Of a stretch of 64,000 nucleotides of DNA, positions 25,544 to 37,962 are shown piece by piece. Numbering within the stretch: position 1 is the first letter of the stretch; each line of letters opens with the position of its first letter. A program made the translations under genes and the position numbers. Origin of the DNA: Viscum album (Eukaryota; Streptophyta; Magnoliopsida; Santalales; Viscaceae); NCBI GenBank assembly GCA_963277665.1, contig OY728165.1:1753828772-1753892771 (forward strand), given 5' to 3'. The notes under the pieces were generated by a model that made no database searches, was not told the origin of the DNA, and saw nothing but the letters and a program-made list of their open reading frames with translations.

Positions 25544-25726
25544 CTAGTTCACAATAAGTATAAACACTTTCTATTTTAATTGTCAATGTAACATTAAAAA
25601 TATTGTATTTCAAAGTAATTAGAAGTGGAATATGAAATATATAGTATAGTTTTTACTTAAACTAAAATGCACGATAGATGTAACCAAGAGGTTCAGTCTC
25701 AAGATGAGACTTAGTCTTCTCAAACA

Positions 25727-25734
25727 ATTTATAG
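25727..25734 (-). promoter_or_regulatory. TATA box of N 3' LTR
   Basis: On the minus strand this reads CTATAAAT, followed by TTGTTTGAGAAGAC. The same place in the 5' LTR reads TATATAAATAG followed by TTTGAGGGGAC. Conservation between LTRs and the position downstream of the motif array support a core promoter. Confidence 0.6.
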
Positions 25735-26519
25735 AAAATTGATCCACATCCTGGATCAGGGTAAACAATAGAGAAAACATTGCCCAGGTATAAAGTCCTC
25801 TACCACAGTCCTTCGTGGGAAAACTAACAACATCTCACAGGTTTTCCAGGTATTACTCGACCTCTACCTTTATCCACAGTGGGATTCAAGGAAGTTATCG
25901 AGTTTGAACGAGGAATTAGAAATCCTCCATCTTAGCACAAGAGACAGTGTGTTTAAGAAATATACATAGTATACACACTTCTCGAAATGTAAATAAAATA
26001 ATCACTAAGAAAGTAGATAAGAGTTTAGAATGCTCTAGTGATGTGATGTGCAGCTCTGGACTATTTTTATTAATCATAAATTCTTCTGAGTCCTTCTATG
26101 TTTTTTGTCTAAAAAATAGAGAGTCGTTTTCTTAAGCACAATTTGATCAGCATGAGTGCATGAAAAGCATTTTTCAATGCTTCACTCACTGACTAAGGTG
26201 GATCTTGTGTTCTTGTGTAGAGTGAATGGATTGGTGTATGTATAGTTCTCTTCAAGTATGAATGTAGCTTTTTCTTTTTGTGTGAATGAACCACTTCTCA
26301 TTGATATTCAGCCCTTGCCTTTTAAACCCTTCACGTGCCTTCTTGATCTCATCTTGTTCTGTCTTTGTCCTTCATTTTATAGCTTTCAGCTCCAGTAAAA
26401 ATAACGATTACCTCTTTCATGGTTACTTGGTATGGTCCCTTGAAATGCCAAAAACTATCATCAAATAACATTAATTGCACTAAAACCATCAAATATGACT
26501 GTTGAATAATAAATAAATA

Positions 26520-27080
26520 ATATTGATAGAAGTAGAGTTTGACTGGTCAGTCCCTCATTAGTAGCGTTTTGTTGGTAGATGTGTAACGGTGGACTATGTA
26601 TCAGTGACCTTCTATATATTGCTCATTGATCTTGTATCGATAGCTCCTGGTGTCAGTATCTCTTTGATTGTGTATCGGTAGCTCCTAGTATCAGTCGATA
26701 TTTTTCTATTGGTAGCATATCGGTAGCACGCTTTGTATCGGTAGACTTACTATATCGGTAACTTTGGTGTAACAGTAGCTTATATCAGTATAATTTTAGT
26801 CTATACATATCGGTAGATCCGTTCAGTTCCAGTGAAGTATATATCAGTAGAATTATGCATACCAGTGGACTTGTTTTATCAGTTTCTTAGCTTCTATCGG
26901 TAGCAGTCTGTATCAGTGGACTTGATCTATCAGAGACATGAGCTAACCAGTGGACTTATTCTATTAGTAACTCTATGTATCAGTGACCTTAGCTTATCAG
27001 TGACTATGTATATTGGTAGATTAAGTACCAGTAGATCTATATCAGTAGCTTATAAGCATACCAGTGAATTAATACATATC
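26520..27080 (-). repeat. ACCGATA motif array in U3 of N 3' LTR
   Basis: About 25-30 copies of a short motif, ATCGGTAG or ATCAGTAG/GA on the plus strand (CTACCGAT on the element's sense strand), are spaced irregularly by about 15-25 bp. Most are preceded by GT or TAT. The array lies upstream of the TATA box with respect to the element. The matching array in the other LTR is at 37190-37740. Confidence 0.85.
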
Positions 27081-27296
27081 TATTTTATCCAAAACATATC
27101 CGATTGAGTTAGAATTACTTCAAAACTCATATAAGAATAGTTAAACAGTGATTAACATATTTCAAAAGATTATTTTAATATTATTATTAAATAGAATTTC
27201 ACATATTGAACAAATTAGAATATAGATAAACATTAATTGTGAATATCAAATTATGTGAAATCATAATTGGGATGATCAAAACACGTGAGTTCAACA

Positions 27297-27313
27297 ATCT
27301 CTAACTTTTTGAT
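27297..27313 (-). other. Polypurine tract of element N next to its 3' LTR
   Basis: On the minus strand this reads ATCAAAAAGTTAGAGAT directly before TGTTG. It is a decayed form of the purine-rich tract ending GGGGGAGAT usual in such elements. It fixes the inner border of the 3' LTR. Confidence 0.65.
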
Positions 27314-27480
27314 AATCAGAAAATATGATATTATAGTCTCAAAATAATGAGTAATTGTATCAGAGGATATATCACTAAATTCAATTGTAGCATAAAAAAC
27401 AACACACAAGAGGTAAAAACAAAAGATGTGAAATTTGAAATGTATCATAGGTAGAATTAAATGTAATGATATAAAAGGTA

Positions 27481-27492
27481 GCTCCCCCCTTT
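27481..27492 (-). other. Second, upstream polypurine tract of element N
   Basis: The minus strand reads AAAGGGGGGAGC after TTTTATGAC. It is a better preserved purine run than the one at the LTR border and lies about 185 bp upstream of it. Multiple PPT-like tracts are known in Sireviruses. Element B shows the same feature at 42593-42856. Confidence 0.65.
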
Positions 27493-28011
27493 GTCATAAA
27501 AGAAAATATTCCCAGATATGTTTCCCGTAGATAATATTTCTCCGCTTTTGTGATAGTCAAAAGGTGGGAAACAACAAAGAGAAAAAGAAATCCATTTGTA
27601 TTTCATGTTGTAAATAGGTACATGGAAATAAAACAAAATACAAGGGATTCCTATCAAATATCTTAGAGACCTGTTCAATCCACTTCCTCAATGTGAGATT
27701 TTACGTTGGGATCAGAATGGGATTCAGGCTGTGTGGATGCAGGTGTAGGCTTAGGAACACCATAAATGTTCACAGCAGGCTAAGAGACTGAAACTGTGCA
27801 TGTCATGTACTGAGTAGTTCTCTGAGTGATCATAGGAGTAAGGATTTAGATATCTTGGGTTGGAGTCATCTGAACAGGAGAAGAAGTAGAGGCAGAGGAA
27901 GGTAAATATGGAGGTACAATCACTAGTCTAGAATCAACATGAATCAAATGAAACATGATATTTCTAAAATCCATAATTATTCCTCTTCCTCGCTCCACAT
28001 TATATATGAAA

Positions 28012-30655
28012 TCATCCTTTTTCCATGATTTTGTCCCCGGATGGTGTCAATTCCCTTAGATTGCTGAATTTCTCTCTGAAGGCATGATTGACAGGAGGTA
28101 ACTTCAGGTTTTCTAACAAATGTTTGAAGTGTTTTTTGACTTGATGTTTGGTATAAATCCTTTGGAAATAGTAGAATACATTGTCTTTTACTTCGTTATG
28201 AGAGGAAGAAGCTTCTCTCTTATATTCCTGAACAATTTTCATTATCTCCCTAGTGGTATCCCGTGTAGAAGTCACCACTTTGGTCAGATCAGATGAGTCC
28301 ACAGAGCCACTGGTTGATGATGAACCAAACTCCTCTTTTATTAAAGCTCGAATATGATTTAGTTCTATTGAAGGTCTGGAGGAAAGAGAACCAACATAGA
28401 AAGGTATTGTTTCCTTGATGTTTTTGGTCAACCCCTTGATAAGATTTTTGAATTGGGAATCCTGAGTGCTAACATGATCTTTCATGGAGGATTTAAAACC
28501 TTCAAATAATGATACCATTTTGCTCACAACACCTTTGACTTAAGCTAAATCTTTGTCTTCTTAGGATTTAGAACTCATATAAGATTATAAAGTGATAACA
28601 AGTTTCTTTAGATCTTCAACATCCTCTTCCAGTCTAGATACATGAGTCTGGAAAGCTATAACATCATCCACTATTTTTTCCACAAAGAATGACATATTAC
28701 AACCATGAGATAGTTTAAATGATTTTTCAAATTTTCTCATATCTTCTACAATGAATTGATACAATTTGGAAACATAATCACAAATGGACTCTTTCAGCTC
28801 ATCCTTAAGGATTCAAGGTCAGCCATGGAGATCATATCAGAAGGTGCAACCACAGCAGGTGCTCTTTTAGATACTATACTGACCACTGAGTAATTCATAA
28901 TCGATTGAATTGATGCCACCATTGAAGCTTCCATTTTCCTTTTTTCTTCCACAAAACTGATTTTGAGACCAGACATTAGATTATCCAGATCATGTATTTT
29001 GACCACATATTCAGGTAAAAACTCAGTCTGAATATCATAATTGATTTTTGGTCTATTGAGGGATGCATCTTTATCAGAATCAGGATAGTCTAATCCACAA
29101 ACCACAAAACCTGGGTCTTCTACCCAATCCTCAGTTCCAACAGCCACTAAAACACTGACAAATCTAGTTTGATGCTACCCCTAAATGGGTGCATTCTCTT
29201 GTATAGAAATTGCATTCTCTGTAGTTATTTCTTCCTCAGAAGAATATTCTACAATCAACTCCACATCTACAATAGCAAGAGGCTCATATGGATTAGGCAT
29301 AGGTCATTCCATCTCTCCCACTAAATCCTTAATAGGTACAACAGAGCATAAAATTAATGGACTCATACATAAGATGACAGAATCATAGGCTTCTGATTCC
29401 TTCTCTCTTTCTTCTTCATTAATAGGGCCTGGATGGTCTTCCTCATCAGCAAGAGTTTCTTCTTCTAATAGAGTTTCCTTTATAGATGATACAATTTCAG
29501 CAACAGGACTTGGAAGCAAGTCTAGATCTCTTCCATCATCCATAGAAGTCTCCTCCTCATCATTCTCATCACTGTACTCATTTTCTTCACCATCAGGTTC
29601 TATACCTCGATCCCTCACATCCTTAGGCCTTGAAGGTTGATCCACATGATTGAATTTATCACATACCATTTTATCATCATTAACCCACTCTCCTCTCAAG
29701 GGGTTCTAGTTTATCTTCATATATTTTTAAACTGTTCTTGTGATACAGAATTTTTTCCTTACTACCATAGTCTCATTTAGCGACTCATCTACCCCCTTTA
29801 CACTGATCATAACTGAGATCAACTTGGAAAAGAATATGTCATTGGTATTTGATTTTGGCATGTTCATTTCATCTATTTGAATTATTATCAACCTGAAGAT
29901 ATTCACTTTCACTCCATGTCTCAAAAGATGTAACAGATAGATATCCTAATATCATAAATTCACAAAGTCCCCTATCGTTGAAATTAAGACATGCTGAAAA
30001 AACTTGAACAATACTCTGTTCTCTCCATCCATTTCAACAGCCACCACTTGTCTTTGATTTCCATTACCAGTGAGCTCTTCTAAGGCAGTCTCATAGTCAA
30101 ATATATCACTTGTAGGTGGTATTTCTTCTGAGAAATATCCTGAAACACCTTTGTGTGGAACCTTCAGGAACTCATCACACTAAACGAATGAATAAGATAT
30201 CTCCTTTCCATTCACAAAAGAAATCACTCGGTTTTCATCATCTGATTTCCCAAAGCTCACAAACTCATAAAACTGTTTCACCAGCTTCGGGCCGTAGGGA
30301 CCATTGTCGTTTGAAAAGTAGTCTACCCACTTATGATCTTCCAGCACATCAAGAAATAATTATTTACTAGCCAACATCCATTCCATGCATTACTCTATTT
30401 CGATCACAATAACTCTATTTTTAAAATAAGGGTTCACTGTTTCCCTCCCCAAACTTGTTCTACCAACACAAACACTTTCATCTGTCTCAGAATTCTACTT
30501 CTTTGAATTCGGATCATCAATGACATCTCTGATTGTAGGGTGTTTGTTTTTTTCCATCTATGGTTCGAGGAACTTATGTTTTTCGAGAAGTTAGGGAGCA
30601 AAGGATTGAGGGTAAAGGTTTGGAGGCTCAGTGTATTGAGAAGTAACAAGGACAT
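28012..30655 (-). pseudogene. ORF3 of element N (plant-transposon-protein-like, acidic linker, helical C-terminus)
   Basis: This is an extra gene between pol and the PPT, about 700-850 residues if intact. In the sense direction the first part (about 30420-29730) reads through W-V-D-Y-F-S-N, L-V-K-Q-F-Y-E-F-V, V-N-G-K-E-I, L-K-V-P-H-K-G and F-F-Q-H-V-L-I-S-T. This pattern resembles the 'putative plant transposon protein' domain seen in many plant repeat ORFs. Next comes a strongly acidic segment (29304-29699, with E-E-N-E-Y-S-D-E-N-D-E-E-E), then a region at 28794-29147 with a predicted helical run (F-V-E-E-K-R-K-M-E), then a charged C-terminal part (28012-28527) ending E-K-G. No signal peptide or clear membrane segment is seen, so an envelope role is not supported. 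Several stops and frameshifts break it. Function is unknown. Confidence 0.7.
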
Positions 30656-30756
30656 TGTTTTATCATTTAGGATTCACAATATAAATAATTAAAATAAAAA
30701 TTAAAGTATAGACGATACAGATTCTGGTGGCAGATAGAAGTTTAAAACAGCGCGTA

Positions 30757-30990
30757 CACATCGGAATGGTTTATCAGTGAGAATTCCTATCAGTGAGGTC
30801 CATCGGCGAGGTTTCACATCAATGACAAACATTGGTGAGGTTTAACATCAGTGAGGTATTCAAAAACAGTTAGGTTTTTACATCAGTGAGTTACATTGGT
30901 GAGGTTTAACATTGGTGAGGTATTCAAATCAGTGAGGTTTCCACATTGGTGAGGTTTTCACATCGGTGGTGTTTTCACATCGGTGAGTTA
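30757..30990 (-). repeat. ACCGATG motif array in the pol-ORF3 spacer of N
   Basis: About 14 copies of a unit of the type CATCGGTGAGGTTTTCA on the plus strand (CTCACCGATG on the sense strand) recur at about 16-18 bp spacing. Variants are ATCAGTGAG and ATTGGTGAG. It fills the 335-bp gap between the pol stop (30992) and ORF3 (30655). The core ACCGAT is the same as in the U3 arrays, with GTGAG replacing GTAG. Confidence 0.85.
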
Positions 30991-30991
30991 T

Positions 30992-33900
30992 CTACCGATT
31001 AAGGTTGATCATTCCTAACTCATATCTAATGTAACATAACATATCCAAACTTAACGATTTGGTGAAGATGTCAGATAATTGATGTTCAGTACCTATAAAT
31101 TCAAGATTAATATCACCTTTTTTGTAATGATCTCTCAAAAAGTGGTTCTTTATATCAATTTGTTTCATCCTAGAGTGAGATACTTGGTTCTTTGAAATAT
31201 TTATTACACTAGTGTTATCACAGTTAATTGAAACATGCTTAAAATAATATACATATTCCAAAAGAGGATGTTTCATCCACAGAATTTGTGCACAGCAATT
31301 ATCAGCAGCAATATACTCTTCTTCGAGAGTGGAGAAAGCTACATAATTCTGTTTTTACTACACCAAGATACTAAGTATTTTCCCAATAAATGACATGTTC
31401 TATATGTTCTTCTTCTATCCAACTTCCAACCAGAAAATTCAACATCTGAGTAACTCATTAATTCAAAAGATTTTCCTTTTTGGTAAAACAAACCTTAATT
31501 TACAGTGTGTTTAAGATACTTAAAAACTCTTTTGACAGTAAGTAAATGAGATTCTTTTGGATTACCTTGAAATCTTGCACACATAGACACACTAAACATA
31601 ATATCTGGTCGACTAGCAGTAAGGTAAAGTAAGCTTCTGATAATACCTCTGTAATTTGTTTGATCCACTGATTTCCAAGTTTCATCTGCTTCCAATTTAT
31701 AAACAGTACTCATATGAGTATCATTTTCCTTAATAATATCCAAACCAAAACGTTTTAAAAGATCCTTTTTATATTTACATTGAATCAAAATAATACCATT
31801 TTCATTTTTGAAAAAATAAAATCCAAGAAAATATTTGAGCCATTAAACTCATTTTAAATTCATTTTGCATACTTTTTGAAAATTCAGTACATAAAGAATG
31901 TTTAGAAGATCCAAAAATAATATCATCAACAATGATTTTTTCTATCAAAACATCATTATAAATTCATTTAATAAAAAGAGTTGGATTAGCAATCCCTTTT
32001 GTAAAACCTTTTGAAAAAAAATTACTAAGTATATCATACCATGTTGTTGTAGGTTGTTTCAAACCATATAAAGAATTATAATGTTTAGACAACACGATTT
32101 GGAAAATGAGGATTAGTAAATCTAGGTGGCTGTTAAACAAAATAATCTCCAATTATAAAACCATTTATAAAACCACTTTTGACATCCATTAGATATAACT
32201 AGAAATTCAGATGAGTAGCATAGGCAAGTAAGATCTTAATGGCTTCTAATCTATCCACAAGTGAAAATGTTTCCTCATAGTCTATACCTTACTCTTGACT
32301 ATATCCTTGTGTAACTAGCCTTTCTTTGTTTCTAACTATATTTCCAGACTCATTAAATTTGTTTCTAAAAACCCATTTAGTGCATATTGTTAATGTTTCC
32401 TTTGGTTTGTCAACTAATTCCCAAAATTTGTTTCATCCAAATTGATTTAACTCTTCTTTCATATCCATTACCCAAAATTCATCATTGAATGAATCATTGA
32501 CAATTTTAGGTTCTAGCTATTAGATAAAGGCTTGATGTTCAACCTTGTTTCTTAGAGAAGCTCTATTCTGTGTCCCTTTATCAAGATTACCAACAACAAC
32601 ATCCAAATGATGATTCTTTAGAATCCTAGTTGATATAGAAAAGGTAGGGCTTGAAATTTCAGGTTCACCTATAGGTTCAGTTTCATCAAAAGCAGAATCT
32701 GGAATATGTCCATAACTGGATTTTTTTATAGCAGGTTCATTGATTTTATCATTGAGGTTCAGAATAGTCAACTCTTTTTCAAGATTTTCAATAGAAGACA
32801 TAGGTTCATGTGGATCAGTTTCATCAAACATGATGTGAATAGATTCTTCCACACATTTGTTTCTATTGCTAAAGACTCTATAGGCTTTTCTAGTTATAGA
32901 ATAACCAAGAAAAATTCCTTCACCACTTTTAGAGGAAAAATTGTCATGATTGTCCTTTGTATTGAGAATAAAAACATTACATCCAAAAACTCTGAAGTAG
33001 TTAAACTTAGGTTTTCTATTATTCCATAATTCATAATGGGTCTTCTTAAGAACTGGTCTTATCAATACTCTATTGATAATATAGAAATAATTATTTACAA
33101 CTTTAGTAAAAAAATAAATTGGCAGGTCGTACTCATTAAGCAAGGTTCTTGAAATTTCATGAGGGGTTCTATTTCTTCTTTCTACTACAACTTTCTATTG
33201 AGGTGTCCTCGGGGCAGATAAATCCTGACTATATCCACTGTGTGATCATTAAGATTCCAAATCATGATTTTCATACTCACGATTGTGGTCATTTCTTAGG
33301 GTCTTAATCTTCAGTCCGCTAAAGTTTTATACAGACATGGATTATTTAATAAAGTAATAACATGCTTCCATTTTGTGAGCTAAGATGTCTACCCAGGTAT
33401 ATCTGGAAAATTTATCTACTAGAACATAGACATAATGCTTCCCATTAAAACTAGAAACTCTAGAAGGTCCAAAAAAGTCCATGGGAACCTACTCAAGAGT
33501 TTGAGAAGTTGAAACTTCTTTCTTTTATTTATAAGAAACTTTATGTTGCTTTCCCTTTTAATAGGGATTACAGAAGTTTTCTGATGGGAATTCATACTTA
33601 GGTAGGCATCTAACTATGTTCTTCCTAGTCATTTTTCTATGTGAATGATTTTTTAAGTTTCCTAATCATTTGTTCCAAATCCAGGTTTCTTTATGAAAAA
33701 CATTTAAACAACATACATTTTTATTTTCTAAAGAATTCAAATAAATAGAATAAACATTTTCATTTCATAAATCATAAAATACTAAAACATTTTTAGAATT
33801 AAAAACATTACAAGAATAATTTTCAAACTGAACATTGGAACCTTCATCATATAACTGAGAAATACTTAACAGATTATATTTAAGTCCATCAACAAATAAA

Positions 33901-35834
33901 ACGTTAGAAATTAAAACTGAATTAGTGTTACCAATCTCGCCTAATACGATGATCTTTCCTTTAGAGTTATCACCATAGGTGACATAGCCTCCGTCAACAT
34001 TTATTAATATTTTAAATAATGAGTAATCTCCAAATATGTTCCTTGAACATCCACTGTCCAAGTACCATGTTTTCTTCTGGTAATTTTTCAAGAAAGTCTC
34101 TTATAAAACAAGTTTAAACAAAGAATGATTTTGGTACCCAGATTTTCATGGGTCTAGATAGGTTAGCAATCAAATCATTACGTACCCAAATTTGCCTTAT
34201 GGGTCTCAAATAATTTAAAGAATCAATGGATCTTGAAAGATAAACATTATTTGATCTATACCTATATGAATAACTAGATGAATAATACACATTTCTAGAA
34301 CTCGAACGTGAAATATTCTGTCCAGATTTAGAAAAAAAATCTAGTTTTAGTAAATTGTTTCTCTCCAGGATGATAGCCTATTCCAATGGTATATTTTGGT
34401 GCCACTTGTTTACCTATCATTTGAGTTAGATTGTTTTTTCCATTTCTGAATTTTTCTAATTCCGTCCTTAATTTCTCATTAGAAAATTTCAGTTCAGTAT
34501 TTTCCTCAAGTAATTGAGCATTATTTTCCTTCTCTACGTCAAGAGTAGATTTTACAGAGCTGGTTGGAGCATGATCTTTCTTTATGGTTTAATACTTGTT
34601 CTTAAATTCTTTACATGTCACTTATTTTATATTACAATATTCAAATTATTCTTCAATAGACATGTTTTCAGATTTAGAATCAGATTCTACTCTAGAATAA
34701 TATGAATTTAAAGAAGGAGTGTCCAGTGTTTCCCTAGATGTGTTTGTCATAAAACACATGTTTTCATGATTCATTTCAGAGTCAGAAATATCATTCTCAC
34801 TTTTTCTTGTCTACTAAAGCACTCTAAGTCACTTTCATTGCTTTCTTAAACTTTCTGTGCTTATAGTCTTATTTCTTCTTGTACATTATTTTTGGATAAT
34901 TAGCTTTAATGTGACCTTTTCTCTTGCATTCATACCAGATAACTTCATTACTCTTATCCCCTTTCCTCCAGTCCTTTTTCAAATAACCTTTGTTGTCATA
35001 TTTAACTATGTGGTTTTATTTTCTAAAGAATTCCTTATTCTTATAGAATTTCTTAAATCTTCTATATATTTGAGACATCTCAGCATCACTATCAGATTCT
35101 GAATATTCGCTTGATGAGCTGTCAGTAGGTATTTGAAGATTATCCTAGTCCTTGCACCTTGAGGTAGTAGACTTAAGAAAAACGGACTTCCTTTTGGGTT
35201 CATCATCTTCTTCCTTATTTACATTAACCTCATTATCATAGTTCATAAGCTTACATATTAATTTTTTAATAGGCAGTGTGCTGATGTCGCATGATTATCT
35301 ATTGGAAATAGATGTACCTCTCCATCTTTCTGGAAGACATATTAATATTCTCATGATCTATTATTTTACAGGAACAACTTTACCAAGAGATATAATGGTG
35401 TTGACAATCTCATTGAACCTGAAGTACATGTCAGAAATGGGTTCATCAGGATTCATTTTATAATTATCATATTTAATAGTATAGGTATTCAGCCTCATTT
35501 ATTTAACATTGGTTGTTCCCTCATGTAAAATAGCCAAAGTGTCCCAGATTTCATAAGCAGTTTTACAAACAGAAATGCTATTAAATTCTTAATCTCAAAA
35601 AGCACAGTACAAATATTTCATTGCATTACAGTTATTATTTCATGAGGTCTTAATAGCTTCATCCCAATTAGTTCTATCAATTTATGAAATCTTATATGGA
35701 GTTTCTATAGCAGTCCAGATATCAAATCCCAAGCTTTCTAAATGAATTTTCATTTTAAGCTTCCACTTGGAATAGTTTGTACCATTATAGAAAGGTGGCA
35801 TGTTGGTAGCAGAACCCTCTAGACTATTTTCCAT
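30992..35834 (-). pseudogene. gag-pol of element N (decayed Sirevirus polyprotein)
   Basis: Gag starts at the Met at 35834 (M-E-N-S-L-E-G), with F-Y-N-G-T-N-Y-S-K-W-K near residue 15, as in copia gag. The knuckle near 34900-34930 reads W-Y-E-C-K-R-K-G-H-I-K-A-N-Y, missing two of its cysteines. Protease at 33765-34091 has W-Y-L-D-S-G-C-S-R and G-D-N-S-K-G. Integrase (about 33150-33700, continuing to 32520) has F-S-R-Y-T-W-V, a V-V-V-E-R-R-N-R catalytic-Glu region and G-E-G-I-F-L-G-Y. RT spans about 32460-31500 with M-D-V-K-S-G-F-I and an intact I-I-V-D-D at 31919-31933, then T-A-S-R-P-D-I-M. RNase H ends at 31276-30992 with C-D-N-T-S, H-F-L-R-D-H and the stop after N-L-N-R. Frameshifts and stops occur between the open segments. 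It is better preserved than element B. Confidence 0.92.
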
Positions 35835-35965
35835 AACTAGATTTTAGAATAATATATTTAAATATATATAATTTAGAACTAACATAAATTTAATATCTTT
35901 TAAGATAAAACTAAATTCACAGTTGAAAAACAGAGTGTTTTAAAATCGTGTATTAATAAAAAAAT

Positions 35966-35977
35966 CCTCTGATACCA
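35966..35977 (-). other. Primer-binding site of element N
   Basis: The minus strand reads TGGTATCAGAGG two bases after the 5' LTR end (35980). It is complementary to initiator-Met tRNA. Confidence 0.9.
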
Positions 35978-36378
35978 AATGTTGGTTGGAGTGTATACTC
36001 AAGAGGGGGGAGGTTGAATTGAGTTCAAATTAAAATTTCTGTTAAAAAACAATTCTCTTAAAAACCCCCTATTTAAAACCAAGTTAAGCTGTAGTGAATT
36101 TATACATATTATAAAATTTCAATTAGTTTTTCAAAGATTGATTAGGTCTCAGTTAATTTAATCAGAAGATTAAATTGACTTTTGAAACTAACTTACTGGT
36201 TCACAATATGTGTAAACACTTTCTAGTTTAACTGTCAATGTAAATTTAAAACAAATTGTATTTTAAATTAATGAGAAGAAGAATATAAAATATATAGTAT
36301 AATTTTTACTTAAACTAAAATGCACAGAAGATATAACCAAGAGGTTAAGTCTCAAGTCGCGACTTAGTCCCCTCAAAC

Positions 36379-36388
36379 TATTTATATA
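36379..36388 (-). promoter_or_regulatory. TATA box of N 5' LTR
   Basis: TATATAAATAG on the minus strand is followed by TTTGAGGGGAC. It is conserved in position with 25727-25734. It would place the RNA start near 36350 and leave about 370 bp of R-U5. Confidence 0.6.
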
Positions 36389-37189
36389 AAAATGATCTGC
36401 ACCCTGGATCAGGGTAAAAAATAGTGAAAACACTGTCCAGGTACAATGTCCTCTACCACAGTCCTTTGTGGGAAAACAAACAATAGCTCACAGGTTGTCT
36501 AGGTCTTACTCGACCTCTACGAATATCCATAGTGGGATTCAAGGAAGTTATAGAGTTTGAATGAGGATTTATAAATACTATAGCTTATCAAAAGAGACAG
36601 TGTGTGTAATAAATATACAGAGTGTACACACTACTTGAAATGTAAATAAAAGAATCACTAAGAGAGTAGATAAGAGTTTAGAATGCTCTAGTGATGTAAA
36701 GTACAACTCTGGACTCTTTTGATTAATCAGAAATGCTTCTGAGTCCTTCTCTGGTTTTTTTTTCGGAAAAACAAAGAGTCATTTTCTTAAGTATAGTTTT
36801 GTCAGCATGAGTATATGAAGAGATCATTGTAACGCTTCACCCCTTGACTAAGGTGCAGCTTGTGTTCTTCTTTACAGTGAATGTCTTGGTGTTTTATCAG
36901 TGCTCTTCTAGTATGAATGTAGTTTTTTTTGTGAATAGACCACTTCTCAATGTTATTCATCCCTTTCCTTTTACACCCTTCATGTGCCTTCTTGATCTCT
37001 TCATGTTCTGTCTTTTTCCTTCCTTTTATATCTTTCAAGTCTGGTAAAAATAATGATTACCTTTTTCATGGGTACTAGGTACGATTCCATAACATGCCAA
37101 CAACTATCATTAAATAACATTAATTGCATTAATAACATAAGATATGACCATTACATAATAAATAAATAATATTGAGTGAAGTAGAGTTT

Positions 37190-37740
37190 TACTTGTCAGT
37201 CTTTCATTAGTATCCTTATGTTGGTAGATGTGTAACGGTGGACTGTGTAGCAGTGACCTCCTATTGGTAGCTCTTTGATCTTGTATCGGTAGCACCTTGT
37301 ATCGGTAGCTCTTGGATAGTGTATCAGTATCTCCTGTTATAAGTAACTCTTTGCCTATCGGTAGTGTATCTGTAGCTCTCTTTGTATTGGTAGACATGCT
37401 TATATTGGTAGACATACTCTATCGGTAACTCTGGTGTAATAGTATCTTGTATCAGTAGACTTTTAGTCTGTGCATATCGATAGCTCTGATTGGTTCCAGT
37501 GAATTATATATCGGTAGACTTGTGCATACTGGTATAGTGGTTCTATCAGTAGCGTAGCTTCTGTCGGTAGTTGTCTGTATCGGTGGACCTGATCTATCAG
37601 AGACATGTGCTAACCGGTGGACTTGTTCTATCGGTAGCTTTGTGTATCAGTGACATTAGCTTATCAGTTACTTTGTCTATTGATAGACTAAGTACCAGTA
37701 GATCTTTAATAATATCTTATAGGCATATCAGTGACTTAAT
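37190..37740 (-). repeat. ACCGATA motif array in U3 of N 5' LTR
   Basis: More than 20 copies of TATCGGTAG and near variants on the plus strand lie at irregular 15-30 bp spacing, matching the array in the 3' LTR. The individual motif copies are often better conserved than the bases between them. Confidence 0.85.
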
Positions 37741-37962
37741 AATTATCTGTTTTATGCATAACATATCCAATTGAGTTAGAATTACTTGAAAACTCATATA
37801 ATTGTAGTTAAACATTGATTAACATATTTCAAAGATTATTTTAATATTATTTTTAAATAGAATGTCACATATTGAATGAATTACAATATAGATAAATAGT
37901 AATTGTTATTATCAAAGTATGTGAAATCATAATTGGTATTATCAAAATAGGTGAGGTCAACA

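Larger units (their letters stand above)
25544..27296 (-). repeat. 3' LTR of element N, truncated at its U5 end
   Basis: It aligns with 36196-37962 of the 5' LTR and lacks the part matching 35980-36195. The junction with B shares only the two bases TA (25542-25543). It holds a conserved TATA box (25727-25734, minus strand) and the ATCGGTAG-type motif array (26520-27080). It ends at CAACA (27292-27296) beside the PPT. Confidence 0.9.
25544..37962 (-). mobile_element. Element N: Sirevirus (Ty1/copia) nested in element B
   Basis: The element lies on the minus strand. The 5' LTR is at 35980-37962, PBS at 35966-35977, gag from 35834 down, then protease, integrase, RT and RNase H ending at 30992, a motif-rich spacer, ORF3 to 28012, PPTs and the 3' LTR at 25544-27296. 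The LTR termini are TGTTG...CAACA. ORF3, the PPT cluster and the copia domain order support Sirevirus. The B sequence resumes right after 37962. The target duplication is about 340 bp instead of 5 bp, and the 3' LTR lacks its outer ~217 bp, so the insertion or its later repair was aberrant. Confidence 0.92.
35980..37962 (-). repeat. 5' LTR of element N
   Basis: This 1,983-bp LTR starts (minus strand) TGTTGACCTCACC at 37962 and ends CCAACCAACA at 35980, giving TGTTG...CAACA. It carries the ACCGATA motif array in U3 (37190-37740), a TATA box at 36379-36388, and about 400 bp of R-U5. It ends at a B-derived sequence identical in register to 25205. Confidence 0.92.

Noticed and set aside
28012..30655. 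ORF3 of N as a retroviral-type envelope
   Set aside because: No signal peptide, membrane anchor or cysteine-rich surface pattern is visible. The N-terminal pattern fits a plant-transposon-protein-like domain better.
34857..35102. Hydrophobic plus-strand frame resembling a membrane protein
   Set aside because: It is the antisense shadow of N's gag, whose zinc-knuckle region is readable on the minus strand.
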